From assembly GCF_030687395.1 (NCBI RefSeq), contig NZ_CP117430.1:744001-808000 (forward strand): DNA of 64,000 bases. The letters run 5' to 3'. Each line of letters opens with the position of its first letter. The stretch's first letter is position 1. The notes under the pieces are model-generated. The model worked only from the letters and a program-made list of their open reading frames with translations, had not been told where the DNA came from and searched no databases. Both the position numbers and the translations under genes were made by a program. This document shows positions 1-10,300 of the stretch, piece after piece. The DNA comes from Pseudomonas wuhanensis (GTDB lineage: Bacteria; Pseudomonadota; Gammaproteobacteria; Pseudomonadales; Pseudomonadaceae).

Positions 1-869
1 TGTGGGGCGGTTACGTCGACCACGATTTCATCTGCACCAAAGCCATCAGCCATGGGTTATTGAACCGCTATGCGTTCGCGCCCGAAGGCTGGTCGTCGTT
101 GTTTTCCGAACGGGTACGCAGTGTCGTGCTCGATGGCCTCAGCGTGTTCTCGCTGGACGATGCTCGCCCGGCAGCGGAGCATCTGCTCTACAGCGGTCCG
201 ATCCGCATGAAGCCTATTCATGCCTGCGCCGGACGCGGTCAGGAAGTGATCAAAAGCCTCGACCAGTTCGACGCCATCCTCGCCCGCCCCGATGCCAAAA
301 CAGTGTTCACCGAAGGTGTGGTGCTGGAACAGGATTTGACCGAGGTGGTCACCCATAGCGTCGGTCAGAGCTTTATCGGCGACAAGGTGCTGAGTTATTG
401 CGGTGATCAATACTTGACCGAAGACGGTCAGGGCGAGCAGGTTTATGGAGGGTCCAACCTGTTGGTAGTGCAGGGGTATTACGAGGACCTGCTGGCGCTG
501 GAACTACCGGACGACACGAGGTTGGCGATCCAGCAAGCGCAGGTGTTCGACAGTGCGGCCGATGACGCCTATCCCGGTTTCTACGCCTCGCGGCGCAACT
601 ACGATATCGCCCAGGGACTGGATTGCAACGGCAAGCAACGCAGCGGCGTGCTTGAACAATCCTGGCGCCTGGGCGGTGCCAGCAGTGCTGAAGTTGCGGC
701 ACTGCAGAGCTTCGTCAACAACCCCGGCTTGCGCGCGATTTGCGTGTCTTCGGTCGAAACCTATATTGATCAACCGCTGCCGGCCAACGCCATTGAGGTC
801 TACCGAGGGCCAGCGGAACACAGTGACTTTCTTCTCAAGTACGTAACGGTCAAATCCTATGACGGCTAG
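1..869 (+). CDS. DUF3182-like protein, 5' end cut off by the window edge
   Basis: The reading frame is open from base 3 (WGGYVDHDF...) to the TAG at 867-869, so the true start lies outside the window; a TTG at 60 is only an internal codon. About 289 residues are visible. The C-terminal part resembles, from memory, the Pseudomonas DUF3182 family (conserved hypothetical, about 370 residues, with a distant ATP-grasp flavour). The stretch VYGGSNLLVVQGYYEDLL and the late IEVYRGP segment are the parts I lean on. Its stop overlaps the start of the next gene by 11 bases, so the two are probably translated together. The function is unknown and the family assignment was not checked by a search. Confidence 0.6.
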   Translation, partial: WGGYVDHDFICTKAISHGLLNRYAFAPEGWSSLFSERVRSVVLDGLSVFSLDDARPAAEHLLYSGPIRMKPIHACAGRGQEVIKSLDQFDAILARPDAKTVFTEGVVLEQDLTEVVTHSVGQSFIGDKVLSYCGDQYLTEDGQGEQVYGGSNLLVVQGYYEDLLALELPDDTRLAIQQAQVFDSAADDAYPGFYASRRNYDIAQGLDCNGKQRSGVLEQSWRLGGASSAEVAALQSFVNNPGLRAICVSSVETYIDQPLPANAIEVYRGPAEHSDFLLKYVTVKSYDG

Positions 870-1617
870 AAGCGAAACCATTCAGATCGACATCGATGAT
901 GAACAGATGAGCGGAACCTTCCTCAGCCCCAAATCGAAAGTCCCGGGTGTGCTTTTCGTTCATGGCTGGGGCGGTAGTCAGGAGCGCGACCTGGAGCGCG
1001 CCAAAGGCATCGCCGGGTTGGGTTGCGTATGCCTGACATTCGACTTGCGCGGCCACACCGGCGGGACCGGTATTCCGTTGTCCAGGGTAACCCGCGAAGA
1101 CAACCTGCGTGACCTGCTGGCGGCCTACGATCGACTGCTCGCTCATCCTGCGCTCGACACGTCTGCGATCGCCGTAGTCGGCACCAGTTATGGTGGTTAT
1201 CTGGCGGCGATCCTGACGTCCTTGCGCCCGGTGCGCTGGCTGGCGCTGCGGGTGCCGGCGTTGTATCGCGACGATTTTTGGCACACACCCAAGCGTGAGC
1301 TGGACACGCTCGATTTGCGCGATTACCGCAGCACGCGGGTCCACGCCGACAGCAATCGCGCACTGCATGCCTGCTCGCAGTTTACCGGGGATGTGTTGCT
1401 GGTGGAGTCCGAGACAGACGCCTATGTGCCCCACGCGACCATCATGAGTTACCGCGCAGCGTGTCAGCAGACCCACTCGCTGACCCACCGGATCATCGAC
1501 GGTGCCGATCACGCCTTGAGCGATCCGGTTTCGCAACAGGCGTACACCTCGATCCTCGTTGGCTGGATCACGGAAATGGTGGTGGGCGAGCGGTTGAGCA
1601 TTATTCAATCGCGTTGA
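859..1617 (+). CDS. alpha/beta hydrolase (serine hydrolase)
   Basis: A 252-residue single-domain alpha/beta hydrolase. The oxyanion region VLFVHGWGG is at about 31-39 and the nucleophile elbow GTSYGGY has Ser at about 110. A late Asp in ESETDAYVP and a His in DGADHAL complete a plausible Ser-Asp-His triad. There is no signal peptide, so it is cytoplasmic. It overlaps the upstream DUF3182-like gene by 11 bases, which suggests a two-gene operon. The substrate cannot be read from sequence; dienelactone-hydrolase or peptidase-like activities are possible. Confidence 0.85.
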   Translation: MTARSETIQIDIDDEQMSGTFLSPKSKVPGVLFVHGWGGSQERDLERAKGIAGLGCVCLTFDLRGHTGGTGIPLSRVTREDNLRDLLAAYDRLLAHPALDTSAIAVVGTSYGGYLAAILTSLRPVRWLALRVPALYRDDFWHTPKRELDTLDLRDYRSTRVHADSNRALHACSQFTGDVLLVESETDAYVPHATIMSYRAACQQTHSLTHRIIDGADHALSDPVSQQAYTSILVGWITEMVVGERLSIIQSR

Positions 1618-1663
1618 GATTTGCGGTGTTCTCGCGATGACGGACGCCGCGTCACCGTGTTGC

Positions 1664-2650
1664 TCAAGAAGGTTTTTTCGAAATCCGCAACGACTTCGCC
1701 TTAGCCTCCACCACCAGGTACATCACCACGGTAATCAGCAGTGGCAGGAGGAAATAGATCGCCCGATAAGCGAGCAACCCCGCCACCAGACTTCCTCGTG
1801 AGGCCTCGTGTTGCAGCAACGCCACGAACACCGCCTCCAGCACACCAAGCCCGGCCGGAATGTGAGTGATGACCCCGGCAATGGCGCTGATCAGCAACAC
1901 GCCAAGCACCAATGGATAGTCCAGTTTGCTAGGTAGCAGGGTGAAGATCACCGCCGCCATCAGCGACCAGTTCAGCGCGCCGAGGGCCAGTTGCAGGACC
2001 GCCATGTGCAGCGATGGCAGGTTGATTTCCACGCCGCGAATCGACCATTCCCGGCGCCTGGAAAACTGACAGGCCGCCAGATACCCCGCACTCAACAGCA
2101 GCAACAACACGCCCACGCCCTGCAGGGCGCCGCTGCTCAGTTTCCAGCCCGGGGGCATTCGCACCAGTCCGCTGCTGAACACGGTGCCGGCAATCACCAT
2201 GTAGCCGAACCAGTTGGTTGCCAGGCTCAGCCCGAGGATTTTCGCGATGTTGCTTTTGCTCACGCCGAGCCGCGAATACAGCCGATAACGCATGGCGACC
2301 CCGCCGACCCAGGCGCTCAGGTTAAGGTTGAAGGCATAGCTGATGATCCCCACCGGGAGGATCTGCCGCCAGGTCAGGTCCTGCCGAATATAGGTGCGGC
2401 CGATCAGGTCGAAACAGGCGTACACCAGAAAACTCATCAGTGTTACCCCGGACGCGATGATCAGTGTGCGCACTTTGAAGTCGGCCAGGGTATCGAACAC
2501 TTCGCCCCATTCGATACGTTGGGCGAGCATCGTGAACAGCACGATCAACGCCAGAAAAAACAGCATCGTCAGAGGCTTTTTCCAGCGGTGCCAGTGGGAT
2601 TTTCGCGGTGTGTCGGAGTGAGGGGCAGGCTGCGCATCAGAATGACTCAT
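1664..2650 (-). CDS. YbhN-like integral membrane protein (LPG synthase transmembrane-domain family)
   Basis: A 328-residue polytopic membrane protein with a short basic cytoplasmic N-terminus (HRWKKPL) followed by about eight hydrophobic segments. It fits the UPF0104/YbhN family, related to the flippase-like half of MprF lysyl-phosphatidylglycerol synthetases but without the aminoacyl-transferase half. It is the last gene of a leftward set ybhP-like, clsB, ybhN-like, overlapping clsB by 4 bases. The order matches E. coli ybhP-ybhO-ybhN. A role in membrane lipid handling follows from family and context; the transported lipid is not known. Confidence 0.85.
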   Translation of the reverse strand: MSHSDAQPAPHSDTPRKSHWHRWKKPLTMLFFLALIVLFTMLAQRIEWGEVFDTLADFKVRTLIIASGVTLMSFLVYACFDLIGRTYIRQDLTWRQILPVGIISYAFNLNLSAWVGGVAMRYRLYSRLGVSKSNIAKILGLSLATNWFGYMVIAGTVFSSGLVRMPPGWKLSSGALQGVGVLLLLLSAGYLAACQFSRRREWSIRGVEINLPSLHMAVLQLALGALNWSLMAAVIFTLLPSKLDYPLVLGVLLISAIAGVITHIPAGLGVLEAVFVALLQHEASRGSLVAGLLAYRAIYFLLPLLITVVMYLVVEAKAKSLRISKKPS

Positions 2651-3933
2651 GCCTTATCACTCCCGGTCGGATGGATGAAGGGTTTCAGGCGCGGTTTATG
2701 CGCCGGCAGCCAACCGGCCCACGCCGGGAAATGCCGCAGGACGTGAAACACCAGAAAACCGATGGTCATGTGCCAGATCCGCCCGCGAGGCGCCTTGTCC
2801 GTCGACATGACCTTGCAGTGGTTGCTGCTCAACTCATCGAGACGCTCGAACAGGTCGCGGTTGAAGGCACGGTCGCGGATCAACACGTTGGCTTCCAGGT
2901 TCAGGGACAGGCTCAGCGGGTCGAGGTTACTTGAGCCGACGGTGCTCCAGTCCTCGTCGACCAGGGCGACTTTGCCATGCAACGGGCGGTCGCAATATTC
3001 GTAAATCGCTACCCCGGCCCGCAGCAGGTAATCGTAGGTCATGCGTGCGGCGAGTCTGGCCACCCGCAAATCCGGCTGCCCCTGAAGAATCAGGCGAACC
3101 TCGACCCCTCGGCGCGCCGCGTTGCGGATCTCCCGCAGCAGCCGATAGCCTGGAAAGAAGTAGGCATTGGCGATGACCACGCGATGCCGGGCATTGCGCA
3201 CGACCTGCAAGTACTCCTCTTCGATATCGCCCGGGTGTTCGCCATTGTCGCGATACACCAGCCGTACCTGGCCATCATGATCGCTGACCGCCAGTTCCGC
3301 GCGCCTCTGTCTGCGGCGTCGCCACCAGTACTTGGCCCGGGCCGGGCGACCACTTTGCAGCAAGGCGAAATGATGAATATCAGCCACCGCCGGGCCTTGC
3401 ACTTCAACCGAATAATCCTGTTTGGCCTCGGGGCCGAAGTCGGCCAAATGGTCGGCGGAAAAGTTGATTCCGCCGAGGAATGCAATCGTCCCGTCGACCA
3501 CCACAATCTTGCGGTGCAGGCGGCGGAACCAGTTGGTGCGGATGCCGAAGTGACGCGGGGCGGGATCGAATATTTGCAGGCGCACACCTGCATTGCTCAA
3601 GGCGGCGAGGAACTCCGTACTCAATTCGCCACAGCCAAAACCGTCGAGGCTGACGGTGATACGCACACCGCGTTGAGCCGCTTCAATCAGGATTTTTTGA
3701 AGCTCATTGCCGACCTTGTCCTCGAACACAATGAAGGTCTCCAGCAGGATTTCACTCTGGGCCTGGCGCAGCGCTTCAAACACCCGTGGAAAGTATTCCT
3801 CGCCGTTCTCCAGCAATTCGACGCGGTTATTACCGTGCCAGCCGTATTCGACGCCAACGACCACCGGCTCACGCACGGGCGGAGGTGTGGAAACCTGTTC
3901 GATCGTGGTTTTTTCCATCAATGGGCCGGTCAT
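2647..3933 (-). CDS. clsB: cardiolipin synthase B
   Basis: 428 residues, phospholipase-D superfamily. It carries two HKD motifs: HRKIVVVDG (His140, Lys142, Asp147) and [18 protein letters not shown] at about 325. The single membrane-associating segment near the C-terminus and the length fit ClsB/YbhO. That enzyme condenses phosphatidyl groups (in E. coli, phosphatidylglycerol, or with other donors) to make cardiolipin. Its start overlaps the stop of the ybhP-like gene as ATGA, and its end overlaps ybhN, so the three are translationally coupled. A downstream Met6 is an alternative start. Confidence 0.9.
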   Translation of the reverse strand: MTGPLMEKTTIEQVSTPPPVREPVVVGVEYGWHGNNRVELLENGEEYFPRVFEALRQAQSEILLETFIVFEDKVGNELQKILIEAAQRGVRITVSLDGFGCGELSTEFLAALSNAGVRLQIFDPAPRHFGIRTNWFRRLHRKIVVVDGTIAFLGGINFSADHLADFGPEAKQDYSVEVQGPAVADIHHFALLQSGRPARAKYWWRRRRQRRAELAVSDHDGQVRLVYRDNGEHPGDIEEEYLQVVRNARHRVVIANAYFFPGYRLLREIRNAARRGVEVRLILQGQPDLRVARLAARMTYDYLLRAGVAIYEYCDRPLHGKVALVDEDWSTVGSSNLDPLSLSLNLEANVLIRDRAFNRDLFERLDELSSNHCKVMSTDKAPRGRIWHMTIGFLVFHVLRHFPAWAGWLPAHKPRLKPFIHPTGSDKA

Positions 3934-4727
3934 AGCTCGATCTCCACCGATAGCGGTGCATGGTCGGAAAGGTGGGACCAGGGCCGTACCGCCAGTACTT
4001 TCGGATGGCTGGCCTTGAGGTTGCGCACGTAGATGCGGTCCAGGCGCAACGCCGGCAAACGCGCCGGGAAACTACGCGCCGGTTTGCCATGCAGCTCAGC
4101 GAACACTTCACGCAAACCGCAGGGCTTGAGCAGCGCATCGGCGCGCTGGCGCCAGTCGTTGAAGTCGCCGGCGACGACCACCGGGGCATCCTCCGGCAAC
4201 TCTTCCATACGTTGGCTCAGCAGCTTAAGTTGTGCCGTCCGGTGACTTTCGCGAAGCCCCAGATGGACGCAAATGGCATGCACTTCCCGGCCATCGCCGG
4301 GCATCCGCAGCACGCAATGCAGGATTCCACGGTTCTCATGGCCGTGGATGGAAACGTCCAGGTTGTCGTGGCGAATGATCTGGAATTTCGACAACAGCGC
4401 ATTGCCGTGATCGCCCGCCGGGTAGACCGCGTTGCGCCCATAAGCAAATTGCGGCCACAGGGTATCGGCAAGGAATTCGTACTGGGGCATTGCCGGCCAA
4501 TTGAGGTAGCGCTGTGGATGATGTTCGTGGGTGCCATGGACCTCCTGCAAAAACACCACATCGGCGGACACGCTACGTACCGCTTCGCGCAACTCGGGCA
4601 GGATGAAGCGCCGGTTCAGCGCGGTGAAACCCTTGTGCGTGTTGACCGTCAGCACGGTAAAGCGGCTCACGGCACTGATGATGGGTTGCTGTTCATCCGT
4701 TGTGCCGACCGGTTCGGGAACGCTCAT
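3930..4727 (-). CDS. endonuclease/exonuclease/phosphatase-family protein (YbhP-like)
   Basis: 265 residues of the EEP fold. Visible signatures are [10 protein letters not shown] near the start, the metal-binding Glu in VVFLQEVHG, the HLGLRESHR block, the catalytic Asn in [10 protein letters not shown], and the terminal [10 protein letters not shown]. There is no secretion signal. It is first in the ybhP-clsB-ybhN set and overlaps the DUF72 gene upstream by 4 bases. In this context it may hydrolyse a phosphodiester or phosphate on a lipid or head group rather than DNA, but that is inference from neighbours. Confidence 0.85.
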   Translation of the reverse strand: MSVPEPVGTTDEQQPIISAVSRFTVLTVNTHKGFTALNRRFILPELREAVRSVSADVVFLQEVHGTHEHHPQRYLNWPAMPQYEFLADTLWPQFAYGRNAVYPAGDHGNALLSKFQIIRHDNLDVSIHGHENRGILHCVLRMPGDGREVHAICVHLGLRESHRTAQLKLLSQRMEELPEDAPVVVAGDFNDWRQRADALLKPCGLREVFAELHGKPARSFPARLPALRLDRIYVRNLKASHPKVLAVRPWSHLSDHAPLSVEIEL

Positions 4728-5650
4728 GGCAGCACTCCTTCGGCAACTGGCTCACCAGGGACGGTGGCAAGGTCTTTGTCGAGATGTAAACGCTCAAGCA
4801 AGCGGCGGGCATCGAAGGGCGCCCGGACTTTGATGTCGTTATCGAAATAACAGAACACTTCCCGGGATCTGCGTGTCTTGGGTTTTTGCCGGGGTGCGAT
4901 CAATTGCGGATCTGCCGGTTGCTGTCCGTGGTACCAGGCCTCGATCCGGTCGCCCCAGCGTTTCAACGCTTGTGGGGTATAACCGCTGGCGTAGAGTTCT
5001 TCGGCACCGTGCAGGCGCAGATAGACAAAATCACTGGTGATGTCTTCGCGATACGGCCATTTACCGGCGGTGTCAGCGATGACCAGCGCGGTGTTGTAGC
5101 GTTTGAGCAGGCGGACAAAGGCGGGGTCGACGAAACTTTCGTGGCGAATTTCCACGGCATGGCGCAGCGGCTTTTTGCCGTAGGCCTTCATGCTGGCGTG
5201 ACCATTCAAGCGCGGCTCATGCTGGCGGGCGAGGGCAGCGGCCTGTTCCGTGTCGTGGGGTAATTGTTCGAGAAAGCTTTTGAACAATTCCGGGTCGAAT
5301 TTAAAGTTGGGTGGAAACTGCCAGAGGATCGGGCCGAGTTTTTCCCTGAGTTCCAGCACCCCGGAGGCAAAGAAATTCGCCAGCGGCTTATGAATCTCCC
5401 GCAAGCGCTTGATGTGGGTGATAAAACGCGGCGCCTTGACGCTGAACACGAAGCCCGTCGGGGTTTCGTCGTACCACTGGGCATAACGTTCGGGCCGTTG
5501 CAGGGCGTAGAACGATCCATTGATTTCGATGCTGTTCACTGCCCGTGAAGCGAATTGCAATTCGCGCTTCTGGGTCAGCCCCTTCGGGTAGAACTCCCCC
5601 CGCCAAGGCGTGTAGCGCCAGCCTGAAATACCAATATGAATCGCCGCCAT
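4724..5650 (-). CDS. DUF72 (YecE-like) protein
   Basis: 308 residues with the start taken at [13 protein letters not shown], where homology-like sequence begins; the open frame extends 91 codons further through a REP element and is not coding. It shows the DUF72 hallmarks: [16 protein letters not shown] at the N-terminus, [37 protein letters not shown], and a late [11 protein letters not shown]. The family has a TIM-barrel fold and no settled function. It overlaps the ybhP-like gene by 4 bases, so it is probably first in this leftward operon. Confidence 0.9.
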   Translation of the reverse strand: MAAIHIGISGWRYTPWRGEFYPKGLTQKRELQFASRAVNSIEINGSFYALQRPERYAQWYDETPTGFVFSVKAPRFITHIKRLREIHKPLANFFASGVLELREKLGPILWQFPPNFKFDPELFKSFLEQLPHDTEQAAALARQHEPRLNGHASMKAYGKKPLRHAVEIRHESFVDPAFVRLLKRYNTALVIADTAGKWPYREDITSDFVYLRLHGAEELYASGYTPQALKRWGDRIEAWYHGQQPADPQLIAPRQKPKTRRSREVFCYFDNDIKVRAPFDARRLLERLHLDKDLATVPGEPVAEGVLP

Positions 5651-5755
5651 GTCGCCTCCCGTCCTCGGACAGCCCTGTCTTTTGATGACTGCCGGGTGTG
5701 CGAGAAAGTTTCGACGGGGGTACGGACGGTCAAACGCAAAAACCATCAAGACACA

Positions 5756-5841
5756 AGCGGGCTTGCTCGCGAAAGCGATGTGCCAGTCGACATCAATGGT
5801 GCATGACACACCGCTTTCGCGAGCAAGCCCGCTCCCACAGG
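5756..5841. repeat. REPIN, GCGGGCTTGCTCGCGAAAGCG family
   Basis: Two REP units face each other: AGCGGGCTTGCTCGCGAAAGCG at 5756-5777 and its reverse complement at 5812-5833 followed by CTCCCACAG. The roughly 35-base centre is unrelated sequence. It lies between the DUF72 gene start and the end of the MFS gene. Confidence 0.9.
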
Positions 5842-5846
5842 GTCCG

Positions 5847-7058
5847 TCAGTGACCGGTGGCCATACGGGCCGAACCCTCAGCCGGTTCGGCATACACCGG
5901 ACCCAACCGATCAAGGCGACCACTCCAGGCGGTCAGTGCCAGTGCGACCAAGACCACCAGGCCGCCGATCCACGCGGTATGAATCAGACCCATGTGCGCC
6001 ACGATCAAACCACCGCCCCACGCCCCACCGGCAATGCCGAGGTTGAACGCCGCAATGTTCAGGCCCGAAGCCACGTCCACTGCATTCGGGGTGTGATGTT
6101 CGGCCTGACGCACCACATACACCTGCAAGCCCGGCACGTTGCCGAAGGCCACCGCACCCCAAACCAGCACGGTGGCCAGTGCCAGCCATGGATTGCCGGC
6201 AGTGAAGGTCAGCACGAACAGCACGGCGGCGAGCAGGGCGAAGATGATTTTCAAGGCACTGATCGGCCCGCGCTTGTCCGCCAGTTTGCCGCCCCAGATG
6301 TTGCCGACGGCTACCGAGATGCCATAGACCAGCAGCACCAGGCTGACGGTGCTGGCGCTGAAGCCGGAAATGTCCTGAAGAATCGGCGCCAGAAAGGTGA
6401 AGGCAATGAACGAGCCGCCGTAACCAACCGCCGTCATGGCATACACCAACAGCAAGCGCGGCTGCTTGAGCACCTGCAATTGCTGCAACAGCGAAGCCGG
6501 TTTGCTGTGGGCGATGTTTTTCGGCACGTAGAGCAGGCTGCCGATAAAGGCGATCACACCCAATGCAGACACGGCGAGAAAGGTTTCACGCCAGCCAAAA
6601 TGTTGACCGATAAACGTCCCCAACGGCACACCGGTGACCAGCGCCACGGTCAGGCCGGTGAACATGATGGCAATCGCGCTGGCGGCTTTTTCCTTCGGCA
6701 CCAGGCTGGTGGCGATGATCGAGCCGATCGAGAAAAACACCCCATGAGCCAGGCCCGTGACGATCCGCGCAATGATCAGCGACTCGTAGCTTGGGGCTTT
6801 CCAGGCCAACAAGTTGCCGAGCGTGAACAGCACCATCAACGACAACAGCAGCAATTTACGTGGGACTTTGCCGGTGAGGGCGGTCAGCACCGGCGCGCCA
6901 ATGGCCACACCGAGAGCATAAAGGCTGACCAGCAGGCCAGCGGACGGCAGGCTGACACCGAGGTCGGCGCCGATGGTGGGTAACAGGCCGACGATGACGA
7001 ATTCCGTCGTCCCGATGGCGAAAGCGCTGAGGGTCAGCGCGAGCAAGGCAATGGGCAT
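5847..7058 (-). CDS. MFS transporter, DHA1/AraJ-like exporter
   Basis: 403 residues from the ATG at 7058 (MPIALLALTLSAFAIGTTEFVIVGLLP), with twelve predicted membrane spans. The TTEFVIVGLLP motif in TM1 and GKVPRKLLLL in the TM2-3 loop are typical of the DHA1 drug/sugar-efflux subgroup (AraJ, PbuE, YdhP). A central cytoplasmic loop SKPASLLQQLQVLKQPR separates the halves. The longer open frame upstream runs into a REP element and is rejected. The substrate is unknown; arabinose-like sugar, purine or drug efflux are all family options. Confidence 0.85.
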   Translation of the reverse strand: MPIALLALTLSAFAIGTTEFVIVGLLPTIGADLGVSLPSAGLLVSLYALGVAIGAPVLTALTGKVPRKLLLLSLMVLFTLGNLLAWKAPSYESLIIARIVTGLAHGVFFSIGSIIATSLVPKEKAASAIAIMFTGLTVALVTGVPLGTFIGQHFGWRETFLAVSALGVIAFIGSLLYVPKNIAHSKPASLLQQLQVLKQPRLLLVYAMTAVGYGGSFIAFTFLAPILQDISGFSASTVSLVLLVYGISVAVGNIWGGKLADKRGPISALKIIFALLAAVLFVLTFTAGNPWLALATVLVWGAVAFGNVPGLQVYVVRQAEHHTPNAVDVASGLNIAAFNLGIAGGAWGGGLIVAHMGLIHTAWIGGLVVLVALALTAWSGRLDRLGPVYAEPAEGSARMATGH

Positions 7059-7185
7059 GGCTGCAACTCCGGTGGGATTGATTGATGGAGCGCAGTGTCG
7101 GGGTTTGGGTCGTGCGGAAAAATACAGAGATGGGCATTTGATATTTGCGTGCAGGTCAAATATCTCACGGCTGGTATTAAACCTT

Positions 7186-7318
7186 GTGGCGAGGGAGCTT
7201 GCTCCCGTTCGGCTGCGGAGCAGTCGCAAAGCCATACAGCGCGGTGCATCCGGGAGAAATTGGTTTACAGGTTTTGGGGGCGCTTCGCACCCCAGCGGGA
7301 GCAAGCTCCCTCGCCACA
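7186..7318. repeat. REPIN, GCGAGGGAGCTTGCTCCC family, with the 7059-7367 gap
   Basis: The left unit GTGGCGAGGGAGCTTGCTCCCG starts at 7186 and the mirror unit CGGGAGCAAGCTCCCTCGCCAC ends at 7317. Secondary stems of the type GGCTGCGGAGCAGTCG lie inside. The rest of the 310-base gap between the MFS gene start and the lhr stop shows no open frame I would call a gene. Confidence 0.9.
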
Positions 7319-7367
7319 GAGGATTGTGTCCAATGACAACACAACCCCTGCGAGCGGTGCGGCGATC

Positions 7368-10300
7368 CTACAGGGGGGAGTGGCGGATCAGTGTGTTGCG
7401 TACTTCTGTAGTCGATTGCTGATCCAGCTCCAGCCAGAACTGCTGCTTGCCGGCGATCTCGGCGGCGGCCGGTATGCCGTCGCGATACACCAGTCGATTG
7501 CTCGCCAGCGCCGGCACTTTCGCGCCTGGCAACAGGGTACCGGCAAGGTTCAGCGGATCCACCCCGCACACCGCGATCAGACTCCCGTCGTGCGGTCGCC
7601 GCCTGACTTCGCGCAATAACGGAATCGCCTCGGGCAGCGCAAATTGTTCACCGGCCAAGCCACTGACAAACCGCCCGCCACGGATCTCACCCCGAGCCTC
7701 GAGCCGATGGAACGTGCGCAGCAATTCCCGCCAACTCGGCAACCAATCCGCCTCACGTTCCAGCAAGCGCCAGAACACCACGCCGTAACGGCGCAGCAAG
7801 GTCATGGCGATGTGTTCCAGGGTTTCATTGGGTGTGGGCGCGGGTCGCTGCTTATCCACAACCGGCGCGACAGCACCGCGGCGCAGCAACGCCCAGCGCC
7901 CGGCATCGTCCATGCCGCCGACAAACGCTCCACGTCCGCGTCGGCTGCTGCGATTCTGGCGTTTGCTGGCCGGCGTGATCAGCGCCCGCAGCCCGGCGAA
8001 GCTGTCGGCGTTTACCAGCCCGGCGCCGACCAGTTCCTGCAAGGCAATTTCCAGTTCCGAGCGAAGCAGATGGGCTTCGTGAATCAGCTCATCGAAAAAC
8101 AGTGCGCCATGCTGGCTGAGCGCTTCATGGACTTTTTGTGTTTTGGGCGACAGTTCGCTGGCCGGCGTCTGTTCGGTCAAGCCGCTCCACAACCCGACCT
8201 GACTGCGCGGCAGCAGCAGAATCGGCGTGCTGCGCAATGCCGTGCTAGTGCTCTTGTTGCGCGCGGTGAGACGGGTCCAGATCAGTTTTCCGCTGCGGCA
8301 CAAATCATCCAGCCAACTCGCTGAATAGTCTTTGAGCCGCGCCGGCAGAATGTCGCTGTCCCACGCCGAAGCGGCGGCGGGGTAGCCTTCGAACTGGCTG
8401 ATGATCGCCGGCAACACTGCGCTGCCCTGGCCTTGGCTCGCGGCAGACAGGTGCTGCCAGTCGAACAGAAAACGCATGAAATCCTGCAGCGCTACCGGCT
8501 CGATTTCCCCTCGCAGCCGCTTGACTGTGTAGCGATGAATCCGCGCCAGCAAATGCCGTTCGCACCATTCTTCATCAGGGGCGCCTGGGGTGAATTGCCC
8601 ACGCAGCACATAACCTTCGCGCTCCAGTTGCGCCAGGGCTTGAGTGACTTGAGTCGCCGGTAATCCAAGCGGTTCGGCAATCGCCTTCAGCGGTAACGGA
8701 CCAAATGCGCTGAGCCGCGCGCGGATCACTTCCAGCACCGCTTCGTCCGGCTCCCAGGTTTCATCGAAACCGGGCAATGCCTCCAACGCAGGGATCAATT
8801 TGGCCTGTGGATAAATGGCCCGCAGACAGGTCAGTCGTTCCAGCGCGAGCCATAGCGATTGTTCGGTATTGATTTGCAAACGGCTCGCCCGGCCACTGTC
8901 GGCCAAGGTGTTCAGCCACTCGAGCCAATTCGGATTGGCCTGGGCTTCGGCCTCGGTAATGCACGCCAGGCTCATCAGCGCTTCATGCATTTCATCAATG
9001 CCGGTGGGCGTTGGCCAGGCTTCATCACGCACGGCGGTAATCGCCTCAGCGTCCAGCGCACCGAGATCATCGGTAGATTGCGGATCACTCCAGCGGCGGT
9101 TGAGCACTGCCTGAGTGCGACGCTCTTCCAGCGGCGCATCGTCGAGGAAGGTGTAGGGGCGGGCGCTGAGGATTTCCGCCGCCAGTGGCGAAGGCGCTGG
9201 CAGATCGCGGCTGATCAGGCGAATGTCGCCCTGTTCCATGCGCCGCAACAACGCCAGCCAGCCCTCGCTGTCCATGGCCTCGTGCAGGCAATCGTCGAGG
9301 GTTTGTTCCACCAGCGGATGGTCAGGAATCTCGCGCTCACCGGCGAGGTTTTCCACACAAGCGATCTGATCGGGAAACACGCTGGCGATCAGGTCTTCGC
9401 TTTTCATCCGCTGGATCTGCGGCGGCACTTTGCGGCCGCCGCTGTAGCGCGGCAGCGCGAGGGCGACCCCGGCATTCCAGCGCCAGCGCACGCCGAACAG
9501 CGGCGCCTCGAGTACCGCTTGAATCAAGGTATGTTCGGCACTGTTGCTGTGCAGATAACGCCACACGTCCTCCAGCTCGAAGCTGTGGCCGGTGGACAGC
9601 GACAGCACGATGGCGTCCTCGCTGGCGGCGGCCTGTAATTCGAAGTTGAAGGTGCGGCAAAAACGCTTGCGCAGGGCCAGGCCCCAGGCGCGGTTGATGC
9701 GGCTGCCGAACGGTGAGTGGATGATCAGCTGCGTACCGCCGGACTCGTCGAAAAACCGCTCCATCAGCAGCGTGTCTTGCGATGGCAAGGCGCCGAGGGT
9801 CTGGCGCGCCCGGGCCAGGTAATCGACCAACTGCTCGGCGCTGGCGAGGTTCAAACCGAGGGTGTCGGTCAGCCAGTCGACGGCCGGTTGCAAGTCGCCG
9901 GGCGTGGCGCCGAGTCGCTCATCGAGTTGCGCTTGCAGGCGAGCCACGGCGAACGACAGTTCATCACTGCGACCCGGTGCTTCACCGAGCCAGAACGGAA
10001 TGCTCGGCGGCTGACCCTGGGCGTCTTCGACCCGGACCTTGCCGGTTTCGACCCGCAGGATCCGATACGACGTATTGCCCAACTGAAAGATATCCCCGGC
10101 GATGCTTTCCACCGCGAAGTCTTCGTTGACGCTGCCGATGTTCAGCCCTTGAGGCTCCAGCAAAACGCTGTAGTCGGCGTTGTCCGGAATCGTCCCGCCG
10201 CTGGTCACGGCGGTCAGCTTGGCGCCTCGACGGCCCCGCAGGGTGCGGCTTACGGCGTCCCGGTGCAGGTAAGCGCTGCGAATCCCCTGGCGCCCGTTGT

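Noticed and set aside
5651..5923. Extending the DUF72 gene upstream
   Set aside because: The extension is translated REP sequence; homology-like sequence begins at [13 protein letters not shown].
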